Assembly (NCBI RefSeq): GCF_030272615.1
Contig: NC_081414.1
Coordinates: 1,323,001 to 1,387,000, forward strand
Direction: 5' to 3'
DNA: 64,000 nt
From: Cryptomeria japonica
Taxonomy: Eukaryota; Streptophyta; Pinopsida; Cupressales; Cupressaceae
Numbering within the stretch: the stretch's first letter is position 1; each line of letters starts with the position of its first letter. Positions 11,041 through 20,369 of the stretch are shown here, piece after piece. The notes below the pieces were generated by a model, which made no database searches, was not told the origin of the DNA, and worked only from the letters and a program-made list of their open reading frames with translations. The position numbers and the translations under genes are program-made.

Positions 11041-12169
11041 TTGCTACATGTGTTAATTGTTGCAAGGTTGATCGAGTTGTTTATGTGTTGTCATTGATGT
11101 CAACATGCTTTGGTTGTCATTAGTGACTGATTGGCATAAGTGATGTTGAGTTCTCTATGCAGTTGTGTTGAATGTTTTGTTCCACATATCTTCTATATTT
11201 CATATCTAATCTTGCAATTTGGACATGTTGTTAAGCTATGTTTGAAGATGTTAGATTATGGATTTGATGCTCTAGATTGTCTGATGAGGAAGTTGTGTTT
11301 ACCAGTATGATTGACAGTATTTGACAATGTTTCTATGCGAAATGCATGCTTCGCATTTCTCCATATTATGGTTTCTGGTATTACATTTTTGGAGTTATGT
11401 TATTAATGTCCTTAGCTTCATTCTACTCAATTGGCATGTTTTCTTAGACTTCAGAAGCGTGATTATCAAGTTCAATGGTGAATTTACTCAAGGGTTTGGC
11501 CGACCTAGGGTATTTACACTCCATATTGTTGCTTTGATGATTATGGACTATTGTATAACATGTTTGATAATTATTTTGGTCATGATTGAGATGTGTTGTG
11601 GTCCAATTTATATTTTTTTCCACCACGGGAATGTTTAGTGTTGACCTAATTTTAATTATGTTTGGTTAGTTGCTTAGTTGATCTTGGGAGATTTTGCATA
11701 TGTGAGGATGATATAAATAAAGGTTAATTGGTTGAGGATGATATGAGAGAATGTGTGAATAAATGTAAAAGAAAGTGAATTGTGAAGGTGTGTGAAAGAG
11801 GATCTATCTTCCTGATAGATTGTTAGTTGATGTTGATTTGGTGAAAAATGTTGAGTTGTGTGAGCTTTCATGTGTTAACTATCGGAAGCAGTGAGCCAAA
11901 GGTATCTACAGTCCTTGTGGTTGTAGTAGTGCATCTGTGGTGAATTCATTCTCTTTTATTCTACTTCTTTCTAGCAGTTAGCCTCTCTTTCTTTCTCTCG
12001 GCGAATCACCTTAACCAGTGTCACCCTAACAAGTGTTCTTATATTGTGTTACCCCAAATTTTGAATTTTTTGTCTTCTCTTTTGAGTTTAGGCCTTCTCC
12101 ACATTATGTTCTTTATTTTCAAAATCCTTCCCATATTTTTTGTTGTCTTAAGCTCAAATTCGGTATTTG
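11041..12169 (+). other. Probable LTR fragment, no gene
   Basis: The stretch starts near a TTGTCATTGATGTCAAC segment, a phrase found just inside the start of several LTRs in this window (16.5, 29.3 and 51.0 kb). It has no coding region. I cannot fix its ends. The small ORFs at 11321-11638 and nearby lack any domain. Confidence 0.35.
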
Positions 12170-12475
12170 TTAAGCTTTCGGGTTCCAAGGTTCCAAAAAT
12201 TTCCAATTTTCCCTTCAATGGTTCCAGTGCTCCAGAGTTTCAAAAAATTTTGATTTGCTGACTTCAATGGTTCTAGTGTTCTAGAGTTCCAAAAATTTCC
12301 GCTTTGCTAACTTTAATGGTTCCAATCTTCCAGAGTTCCAAAAATTTTGATTTGCCAACTTCAATGGTTCCAGTGTTCCAGAGTTCTAAAAATTTCCAAT
12401 TTGTCAACTTCAATGGTTCTAGTGTTCCAAAGTTCCAAAAATTATCGATTTGTCGACTTTGATGGTTCTAAGGTC
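12170..12475 (+). repeat. Tandem repeat, about 49-bp unit, five to six copies
   Basis: The phrase AATGGTTC recurs at about 12217, 12266, 12315, 12363, 12412 and 12461, a spacing of 48-49 bp. Each unit carries TCCAGAGTTCCAAAAATTT followed by a T-G-C rich spacer and CAACTTCAATGG. Copies differ by a few substitutions each. It lies in non-coding sequence. Confidence 0.8.
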
Positions 12476-13740
12476 AAAAAATGTGTCTCAAAAAAATTGT
12501 GAATTACATAAATCCAAAGACAACCCACTTGATTTTTTGGCCTCAAATTCCTCCAATTTTAATTTGGCAGTCGTATGAGCTCATATATTATTTTATTTTA
12601 ATATTTTCTCTATGGAGCAATATGGCTAGTAGGGCCAGTTTACAAAGGAAGTACTTTAATTTTATGAGATGCTAAAAAATAGATAATAAACCCATGTTTT
12701 ATTTTAATTATCATAACTGCTCACAAATTTTTGTGGCCCCGAGATGCTCAGTTAACCAGCAGAAAAATCATTCTAAAATAACCACTAGAGAAATTAAAAT
12801 CTCAATTTCTCTATAGTTTGTGTGCAATAATTTAAATGAGACACTCCTACTTCCTCTTCTAGCTAGCACCCTCATTACACCATTTCTTCGCACTTGAATT
12901 CTAGTCTCATCATAGTTCTATATCCACTAAGGACTATATGGATTTTCATCATACACCTTGGACAATGTCTGGTCGAAGACAGATACAACAACAATTTTGA
13001 GGCTGCCTACCTTGTCTTTATCAAGGCCTTCAATTGTTTGTACATTGAGTTTGGATGCCTCTATTGAACATTTACAAATGATGAGAGGGAGGTTGGATCA
13101 ACATTTATTAAACTTAACCCACTTAAATTATTCATTTACCATTCATTCCAATTACCACATGTGCAGAAGAAAGGGATTCAAAAACAAAAGAGCAAAAAAA
13201 CATGAACACGAAGATTTTACATGGAAAACCCAATGAGGGAAAAACCTCGGTGAGAACTATCACACTATATGGAAACAAGTTACAAATTTTTAGGTTGAAG
13301 GCCAAGGAAGTTCAATACTCTTGAGTTGGACTTGCAATAATAAGCACTAAGGAAGAATTTTGAATAGCTTTCATTTTTAGGTTATTACATTCTAGTAGTT
13401 TGATTGTGTAATTACTTTTACCTAAGGATTTTTGGAATTATGGGTGTGCAACTTGTTAAAATTGATCTCTATTCTAGTATAGAAAACCGATCTGTTGTAT
13501 TTATAAAATAAAGACGATCCTCCTATCTCATTAGATATTTCTCTAATAGTTAATATCTGGAGCATGAGGTATATAATATATTCAATAAAATTTTAACTAT
13601 GGTTTATGCCTGTTTTTTAGACCTCGTGACCAAGCTTCTCATCAATAATTTGAAAGAGCTATGATAATAATTTGAGAGATCTCTCTTCTTTTTTATACTG
13701 ATGCTGACTAAATAATGAGATACTATTCCATTTTTTATGA
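12476..13740 (-). other. Decayed LTR fragment, no gene
   Basis: Around 13200-13270 is a GGAAAACCCAATGAGGG / AAAAACCTCGGTGAGAA phrase. Comparable phrases occur inside the minus-oriented LTRs at 28530-28580 and 42750-42800, so this is probably a minus-oriented LTR piece. Neither end is clear and nothing coding is seen. Confidence 0.35.
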
Positions 13741-14848
13741 GTTAGTATATTTCATTGAGTAACAATGAAATGGGAAGGTTATAACCCATAAAACCTTTCA
13801 AGTATTTAAAAAATCATCAGGGTGAAATGAAAATCTGAGGTTTAGATTTATTCATCTATTGAAATCTTCACAAGATAATTCCTATTGATCATTCATACTA
13901 GTTGTTCTCTAGGTGATTTATATCATGAATAGGATAAAAGATCGTTCAAAAGGCCTAAAGCGATTTATTTTGCATAATGAGCCAACTTGAAATTTGAGCA
14001 TTATCACTATGAAGTTGTTTTCCTTCTTATTAAAGTATATATTATTCTTAATCCTCTTCCTTCATACAAAGAAATGAAATTTTGTATTTTACAAACCATG
14101 TACTTTCTTCAAAAAAGTATTTGGGTGTTCTTGTTTAAGTTGTATGAAAGGAAATTTTCATATACGATTTTCAGAGGGGGGATTTGAGTTTAGCTATCTC
14201 AATAAAGTATAAAATTGGTTCGAAGAGCATCTCAAGATTTAGGTTATTGTGGATGATATCACTAGTAAATATGATCCTCCTCATGTGAATATATTTTATT
14301 ACCTAGGGGGAATCACACTGACTTCTGTTTTGGTACAAGTAGCTACTGGTTTTGCTATGAATTTTTACTATCGTCCCACCATTCTAGAAGCGTTTGCCTC
14401 TATTCAATACATAATGACTAAAGTTAACTCCAGTTGGCTAATCTGATTGGTCCATCGATGGTCGGCAAGTATGATGGTATTAATGATGACCTTACATGCA
14501 TTTCATGTTTATTTAACAACTGGGTTCAAAAAACCTCATGAATTAACTTAGGTTACAGGTCTAATTCTAGCCTTATTAACCGTATCTTTTGGTGTAACCG
14601 ATTATTCTTTTCTCTGGGATCAAATTGGTTATTAGGCAATTAAAATAGTGACCGGTGTGCCTGAGGCCATTCCGATAATAGGAACTCCTTTGGTAGAGTT
14701 ACTACGCAGGAGTGCTAGTGTCGGTCAATCTACCTTGACCCATTTTTATAGTTTACAAACTTTCATATTACCCCTTCTTACTGTTGTATTTATGTTAATT
14801 ATGCACTTTCTAATGATCTACAAGAAAGGTATTTTAGGTCCTCTATAA
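13741..14848 (+). pseudogene. petB: Plastid-derived petB (intron 3' part plus exon 2)
   Basis: Nuclear copy of the chloroplast gene for cytochrome b6. From about 13741 to 14242 the sequence resembles the end of the petB group II intron. Exon 2 (about 14243-14848) encodes recognisable cytochrome b6: [35 protein letters not shown], the segment around V-T-G-V-P-E-A-I-P, and the terminal K-G-I-L-G-P-L. Two in-frame stops at conserved tryptophans (TAG in the E-L-T-W-V and G-Y-W-A segments) and further changes, including an axial-ligand-region H-A-F-H where plastid copies have H-V-F-R, show it is a pseudogene. It is not under plastid selection and is plainly a nuclear plastid insertion (NUPT). Confidence 0.93.
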
Positions 14849-15014
14849 AAAGGAAATATACTTTTTGAATCAGTATGTAAAGCCTATTATTATTACGATA
14901 TATCATTGTCATGAAAAGAATGTTTCTCAGATTTCTCTTTTCAATTATTAAGTATTTTTTATTTAATAACAAAGAATTGAAGTAGATGCTCATCTCAAAT
15001 GGAGAAAATGGATT

Positions 15015-15490
15015 ATGGGAGTGTTTGACTTGAACTATTGGTTAGGCCATGCAGATCAATTTAAGGATTTGCCATATAAAGAATTAGATCGAAATGTGTC
15101 TTTGTCCCAATTTTCTTTCAAAAAATAAGAAGTTTAGAACCTGGGTAAAAGGCGAACACTTTTTTGTCTTCCAAGAGAGTTATTTATATGATCAAATCCA
15201 AATTAGGCTCCATGAGATCCAGGTAATAGTATAACATTACTGAGTAAAATTTATTACTTAAATTATCCTTTCCTTTTCATAGTATGAAAATGCATGCATT
15301 TCCCTTGCATTTCAATAGGGTAAACTATCGGAGTAAAAGAAGCGGTCCAAAGAAGGAAAAAGACCAGATCAGTAACAGGTCAATACCTTGCATGCAAAAA
15401 ATTGTGAGGGTTGAGATAAACGTAGATTACAAGGAATAATATGATCCAAAAGGCATATTAATCATGATTGAATTTGTGAGCTTATGTGGG
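15015..15490 (+). pseudogene. petD: Plastid-derived petD exon 1 and intron start
   Basis: Downstream of petB, as in chloroplast genomes. ATGGGAGT at 15015-15022 is the tiny 8-nt first exon of petD, followed by a group II intron 5' end (GTTTGACTTGAACTATTG, degenerate from GTGYGACTTG). The following few hundred bases continue as intron-like sequence and fade by about 15490. Exon 2 of petD is not present. Confidence 0.75.
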
Positions 15491-15728
15491 ATTGAGCATC
15501 TGAAAAAATAAAATGATGAATTAACTATAGATCTTCTTAGTTATACCTATTCTAACAATACATCATTCATCATTTTTATTTCAACTATTGCTCGAGCTAG
15601 ATGATTAAAATTGACATGGTCGGTTCTTTCAGGGGATGTCACCTCTCTTGCTTATTAAGAGCAATGGATTACATGAATTGGATTGGATCATAAGTAAAAA
15701 TACCTTTAGGTACTAGATTCTAATACTC
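15491..15728. other. Probable plastid spacer between petD and trnK pieces
   Basis: No gene. It lies between the petD intron remnant and the trnK exon. In plastid genomes these loci are not adjacent in the arrangement seen here, so a junction between two plastid fragments should lie in this stretch. I cannot place it. Confidence 0.35.
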
Positions 15729-15765
15729 TGGTTTCTCAGGACTTGAACCTGGAGCTCATCAGATG
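15729..15765 (-). pseudogene. trnK-UUU: Plastid-derived trnK-UUU 3' exon, degenerate
   Basis: The minus strand reads CATCTGATGAGCTCC then AGGTTCAAGTCCTGAG, the 3' half (variable region and T arm) of plastid lysine tRNA, with several transitions. To its right (15766-15860) is the characteristic end of the trnK intron, including the AAGCCATGCTTGCA / TTTTCATTGCACATGGC phrases. Further right comes matK in minus orientation, which is the normal plastid order. Confidence 0.75.
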
Positions 15766-16084
15766 GAGTGATTATCCGCTCTGTTTATAAGAGCAAGAAA
15801 TCTCTCCCCAAGCCATGCTTGCAATTTTCATTGCACATGGCTTTCTCCATGTAGCAATTTAGTAATCATTTGATTGGATTTTTGAGTGGAAAGGAGCTAT
15901 AGGATCATAAATTGATCTTGGCAATTGTTCAATAAGCATTTCATTGGTCAAATCAGTTTTCTATTTGTTTATTCTGCATCTTTTACCATAAATTAGCCAG
16001 GGGATTTATTTGGCTAATTTATGAACTCCAAATTTTTTCTCTCTGTGAATGATTTTTTGAAAAGGACAAAGAAATTATTTTTTC
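15766..16084 (-). pseudogene. trnK intron between trnK 3' exon and matK
   Basis: Plastid trnK intron sequence (domain V/VI side) in degenerate form, contiguous with the trnK exon on the left and matK on the right. It has no independent function here. Confidence 0.65.
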
Positions 16085-16328
16085 TTTTGTAAAGATTTTT
16101 TAACCTAATTGTTCCTGAACTACACGTATCGTACTTTTATGTTTACGGGCCAAAGTTTTAGCACATGAAAGTAGAAGTATATACTTTATATGATATAAAC
16201 CATCTTAATTGATTGATCCACTATAGTAATGAAAACAATTTATCTAAATTTGATTGAATCGATCGAGGATATCATCATCTGATAGATTGGTGGACAAGAC
16301 AATTTACTAATTGGCCACCCTGAGATGT
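16085..16328 (-). pseudogene. matK: Plastid-derived matK, 3' part
   Basis: Minus strand. The stretch around 16115-16180 is the antisense of the conserved matK C-terminal region encoding C-A-K-T-L-A-(R/C)-K-H-K-S-T-I-R, preceded by the F-H-Y-Y-S-G and I-L-D-R-F-D-like region at 16200-16290. The frame is broken. The segment ends at a GATGT (16324-16328), the left copy of a target duplication, where a solo LTR interrupts the gene. The gene resumes at 17877. Confidence 0.85.
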
Positions 16329-17876
16329 TGTTGGCAATATAGCATTATAACAGACAATGGGAGATTGTTGACATTTTAAAAAGGATATTGAGAAGGTTGT
16401 TGATGATTATGGATATAAATGATTAAGGATGTTTACTGTCTTGATATTATTATTTTGTCATTGATGTCAAGAAATTGATTTTCTAACTCAATATGATGTT
16501 GCCATATCTTGAGAAGTATGATTTAAAGAGTATAAAGATGCTGGTGAAAGACACAGGAAAGAATATGATGAATAAGGAGATGAATAAGGTATTCAATGGG
16601 CAACTATTACCAAGTCAAACAATGATGAGATCATGATGTTTAGATTGTTTTAACATCATACATATGTTGTAAATTGTAAGGTTAATACTATACTATGTTA
16701 CCAAGCAAAGAACCTAGTCGGTAAACCCTAAGGAACCTAGTCGGTAAACCCTAAGGTTATCGCTATCGGTTAATGAAGGCAGAATGTCTACCGAGTGAAG
16801 TTTAGTATTTACCAAGTTGTTACCAAGTTGTAACCGAGCTATAATAGAATGCATTAAATGGTTACATGCGTTATTTAATGAAGGAAGCTGATGAGCTGGA
16901 ACTGATTAAATGATTGGTATGTCGTAAATATAGTTTGTTAATGAATCTATGGCAAAGGAAAGTTGACATGAAGATCTGCAGTTCAGATTGAACCGCAATA
17001 CCTTGGCACAAGTTCCAAGAAATATATGCAAGTTCCTAGGCGGGGTAAAACATTTTAAGATCGAAAGATGCATTGAACCTGGACAAGTTTGAAGATCTGA
17101 TGGCTATGATTGATCATGGGAAATGTGATCAAGGAGATTAAGCAGTTAGCTAATTGTTTATAAATAGGGAACTGTTGATAAACAATGCATGCGGGCAAGT
17201 GTATGCACAGGGATGCTACATAGTGATTAATGAGCACAGAAGCTTGAAGACCTGTTTGAATAACAGAGTATAGAAGCCCAGCAGATGGACAAGATTAGTT
17301 CTATGTCTAGATTGTATTGAACAAATAAGAATCTGCTTTAGCATTTTAGATGTGAAGTTGCAGATAGATTTTATTACTGTTATTTTGTGAAAGTAACAGA
17401 AAATGTCTTAACCAAGTGGACCTAACAGTCTTATTTGTAAAACCCTCTAGCAAGGTGACATTCTGATTGAGTGTTTGAAATCCTTTAACAAGGTCACTTC
17501 TAACAAGGTGAAGATCCTAACAGATCTAAGGGAAATCCCTTAATTGGGTCACATCTAGCAATGTGTTTGTAATCTTTAACGGGATTTGCTTTTAACCGAG
17601 CATACTCTAGAAGAGTATATTTCTTAGTGGGTCTGAAATCCCACAGTGGTTTTTCCCTATTTGGGTTTCCACGTTAAATCTGGTGTTATGAGGTTTATGA
17701 TGTTTATATGCTTTTGAGTTTGCATGATTAACAGTTTTGGTTATATTACTAAAGTATATGTTACCGAGGTTGAATCTAATGTTTTTATAGAAGATTAAGT
17801 TTGTATGATTCACCCCCCCCCCCTCTCATCTTGTTGGCTATTGGATCTGTACTTACATTAAGTATCAGAACTATCA
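16329..17876 (+). repeat. Solo LTR (1548 bp) inserted in matK
   Basis: Starts TGTTGGCAATATAGC and ends AACTATCA, obeying TG...CA, with an exact 5-bp duplication GATGT at 16324-16328 and 17877-17881. Plastid matK sequence continues on both sides, so the insertion is clean. It carries a long C-run near its end (17811-17823, TGATTCACCCCCC type) shared with other LTRs here, and a short direct duplication GAACCTAGTCGGTAAACCC at about 16707 and 16729. No internal coding region is present, hence a solo LTR. Confidence 0.88.
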
Positions 17877-18915
17877 GATGTCACAATACTTTTCTTTAGC
17901 CAAAAAGAAAAGAATTGATCTAATCGGAGCTATTGGGTTTAATTCATTGGTAATGAGATTGGTCATGAATAAATCATATATCATTTTGGCCCTAACCGCA
18001 AGAGGTTTCATTTAAACATGCAGAAAATAACCTAAAAAGGAAAAATTAGTCTTAGATAATTCAAGATTGCATATCCTATACAGTTGAAACCAAAGATGAA
18101 AACAATATTGCCAAAAATGAAAGAGGTGATATCTACATTTTTTCACTTGAAGGTGCATAACCTAGAGAGCCATAAGGAATCTTTCTCCCTATCTCACATA
18201 ATGGATGAAAGAATCCTTCAACAATCGGATCTTTTTTGTTGAAATTTTATAGGGAAATAGAACAATATCTTTGATCTTTTTATCAAAATGAGTTCGATCA
18301 CGAAAAGATCCATATAACAATGATTGTGAATTAAAAAATTATTTAATAAGAGGAATTAAAAATAATCCACATTCGTACACATAAGAATTCCAAAGGAATA
18401 GGTAGGACCTTTTATTTTCTCTTTGTGTAATTAGAGCTTTCTGCAAATTTTCTCGACTAAAACTATTTTTTCATTCATGGAGAATGGATCGTAATAAATG
18501 CAAAGAAGGAGAATCTTGAATCCAACGACGAAAAATTCAAACCAAAATTTCTAGATGAATTAAGTAAGGCACTCATATATCTGATATATAATTGGAATGT
18601 GGTAACTTATCCTCCATAAGAGGAAATAGGCAATGGATGGATCGGAAACTATTCCACCCATTCATTCCTTCTATGAAATGTTTTGATCGCATTGCGAATG
18701 AAACTTCCAAGATAATTGTAAAACCTTCTAGTATCGATTTAGAAGAAAAATTCTTATTGCATTCAATTAATTTGTTTGAATCAAAATTCCCGAATAAACT
18801 AATGGAATTATTTTGTTTACATATCTGATGAATTGAATGTTTAACAGTTAGGAAACTCAAAAAATTGGAAACTAAAATTTCCATTGGTTCGAAGGAACCG
18901 TATCTATCTAAATTA
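17877..18915 (-). pseudogene. matK: Plastid-derived matK, middle and 5' part
   Basis: Continuation of matK beyond the solo LTR, minus strand. Readable pieces from 18910 leftwards are L-D-R-Y-G-S-F-E-P-M-E-I, F-L-T-V-K, N-N-S-I-S-L-F-G-N, L-E-G-F-T-I-I-L-E-V, R-S-I-H-C-L-F-P-L-M-E-D-K-L-P-H, E-I-L-V-R-I-F-R-R-W, and then L-F-L-W-N-S-Y-V-Y-E-C and I-H-Y-V-R further on. The conserved E-D-K-x-x-H-x-N-Y block identifies MatK (group II intron maturase). Frames are broken by stops and indels. The first roughly 35 residues are missing. The residue pattern is conifer-like and, from memory, closest to Cupressales. Confidence 0.93.
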
Positions 18916-19055
18916 AACTTAGGCAAGGTACAAGGGACTTGCAAACAATGAAGATCACTTCTCCAAGGTAAGATATAGAAGATATGAATACAAGAATTTG
19001 TATTGTTGAACTGTGGAGAAATGCGTCCTCTAAAATGTTGTTTATAGTTCACTAT
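18916..19055 (-). other. Unassigned stretch fused in frame to matK
   Basis: The open frame of matK continues upstream through I-S-P-Q-F-N-N-T-N-S-C-I-H-I-F and W-R-S-D-L-H-C-L-Q, which I do not recognise as MatK. It could be another plastid fragment joined here. It ends where an LTR begins at 19056. Confidence 0.3.
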
Positions 19056-19974
19056 TGTTACACATCTAAAACTAACTTCATCACTATTTAATTACACTTG
19101 CAAACCTTCACTCTTACAAGATATACCATACACAACTTTTCATCTCGCTCATACAACATCTATAATCCTCCAAATAGATTTAATCTTTATATATCATTCG
19201 CACATCAGATATAATGTGTAGGATAAAAATAGTCAACCCAAAAATAATCTCCAAAGAAATACAGAAGGAAAAAATGAAACTATGAAGTATCACACCATGT
19301 TTGAAAACCTTCCTATCTATCCTAGATCAATGCCTACAACTCCATATGCTACCACATGGATCAAAACTGCACAGGTTGGCTCCAAAGGATAGAATTGTTA
19401 AAGCACACCAACCAAACTTACTCAAAAAATGATGTGGACCACCAAAACTCTTGTGGATGTATAACATAGCATCACCTAACACTAACATAGCTAAATCATT
19501 GAGTCACACCACCAAAACAACTAAAGGAAAAGGAACATGCAATGAATTCCTACAAACTATTACAGTGTCACTATGTCAATACTCAAACCATCACAACTTC
19601 AACTATAGAAAAAATGAGAACATACAAACTTGGATATATAAATCATTTTCATCCACTGACATCATACTATAAATACAAGCAATGGTGAAGCAATGTGCCA
19701 CAATGTGGACCATAAAACTATACCTAGTTTGACAGATTATTTATCGAGACAATCACATTTAGCCAACTTCAACTATGGACACATAATACACCTCCAAACT
19801 CTATAAAAGTCATAAGACAATTGGATATATCATCTAAACAAAATACAATCAATCTCCACACATTCCCATGAACTCATAGCCAATCCTGTAAAATTGCACT
19901 ACTCTAAAACATAACTAATCAACCTTCCAAACCAAAGTTATCATCAATGACAACACAAACTCATATTTTCAACA
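19056..19974 (-). repeat. 3' LTR of a minus-strand type C remnant
   Basis: On the minus strand the LTR starts TGTTGAAAATATGAG at 19974, immediately preceded by a purine tract AAAGGGGGAGAT (19975-19986). It runs to about 19056, where the plus strand reads TGTTACACATC, giving TG...CA ends and about 919 bp. The TTGTCATTGATGATAAC phrase just inside the start matches other LTRs in the window. The left end is inferred from the TG dinucleotide. Confidence 0.6.
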
Positions 19975-20369
19975 ATCTCCCCCTTTGTCATTGATGGCAA
20001 CACTTGTGCCAACTCTAAACTATTATCATATCACTCCACTGAAACACTTATCTTTCCACAATGAATTATCTCCCCCTTTGACATCAAGGACAAAGGGCGA
20101 CTCACGACACAAACTCAATCTACAAAATTTTCTCCCCCTATCTACAAATCCCCCTTAGGGTATGAACCAATACTGAAAACCAAAATTGTATTCCAACAAC
20201 CATATACTTATATGCATGTTCTTGTATAGGAACAAAAACTTGTCTTATCAAAAAAAACTTAAGCAACCTACATGGTAGGGGGCATTATTGTTTTATGAAT
20301 GAATCTAAGTTGCATCCAAGTAGTCTTCCACTCTTCTCCCACAGAGGCCAAAAAGATGCATTGAATCTC
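19975..20369 (-). other. PPT and 3' untranslated region of type C remnant
   Basis: Begins with the PPT (19975-19986). It is rich in CTCCCCC words on the plus strand (20069, 20137, 20150), i.e. repeated purine tracts on the element strand. No coding region. Confidence 0.5.

Noticed and set aside
11321-11638. Plus-strand ORF of 105 codons as a small membrane protein
   Set aside because: Its hydrophobicity follows from T-rich composition; there is no homologue in the window, no conserved motif, and it lies in LTR-like debris.
14249-14848. Nuclear membrane-protein gene
   Set aside because: The sequence is plastid cytochrome b6 with stops at conserved tryptophans, next to petD and intron remnants; it is a plastid insertion.
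18592-18828. Plus-strand ORF of 78 codons
   Set aside because: It is antisense to the matK pseudogene.
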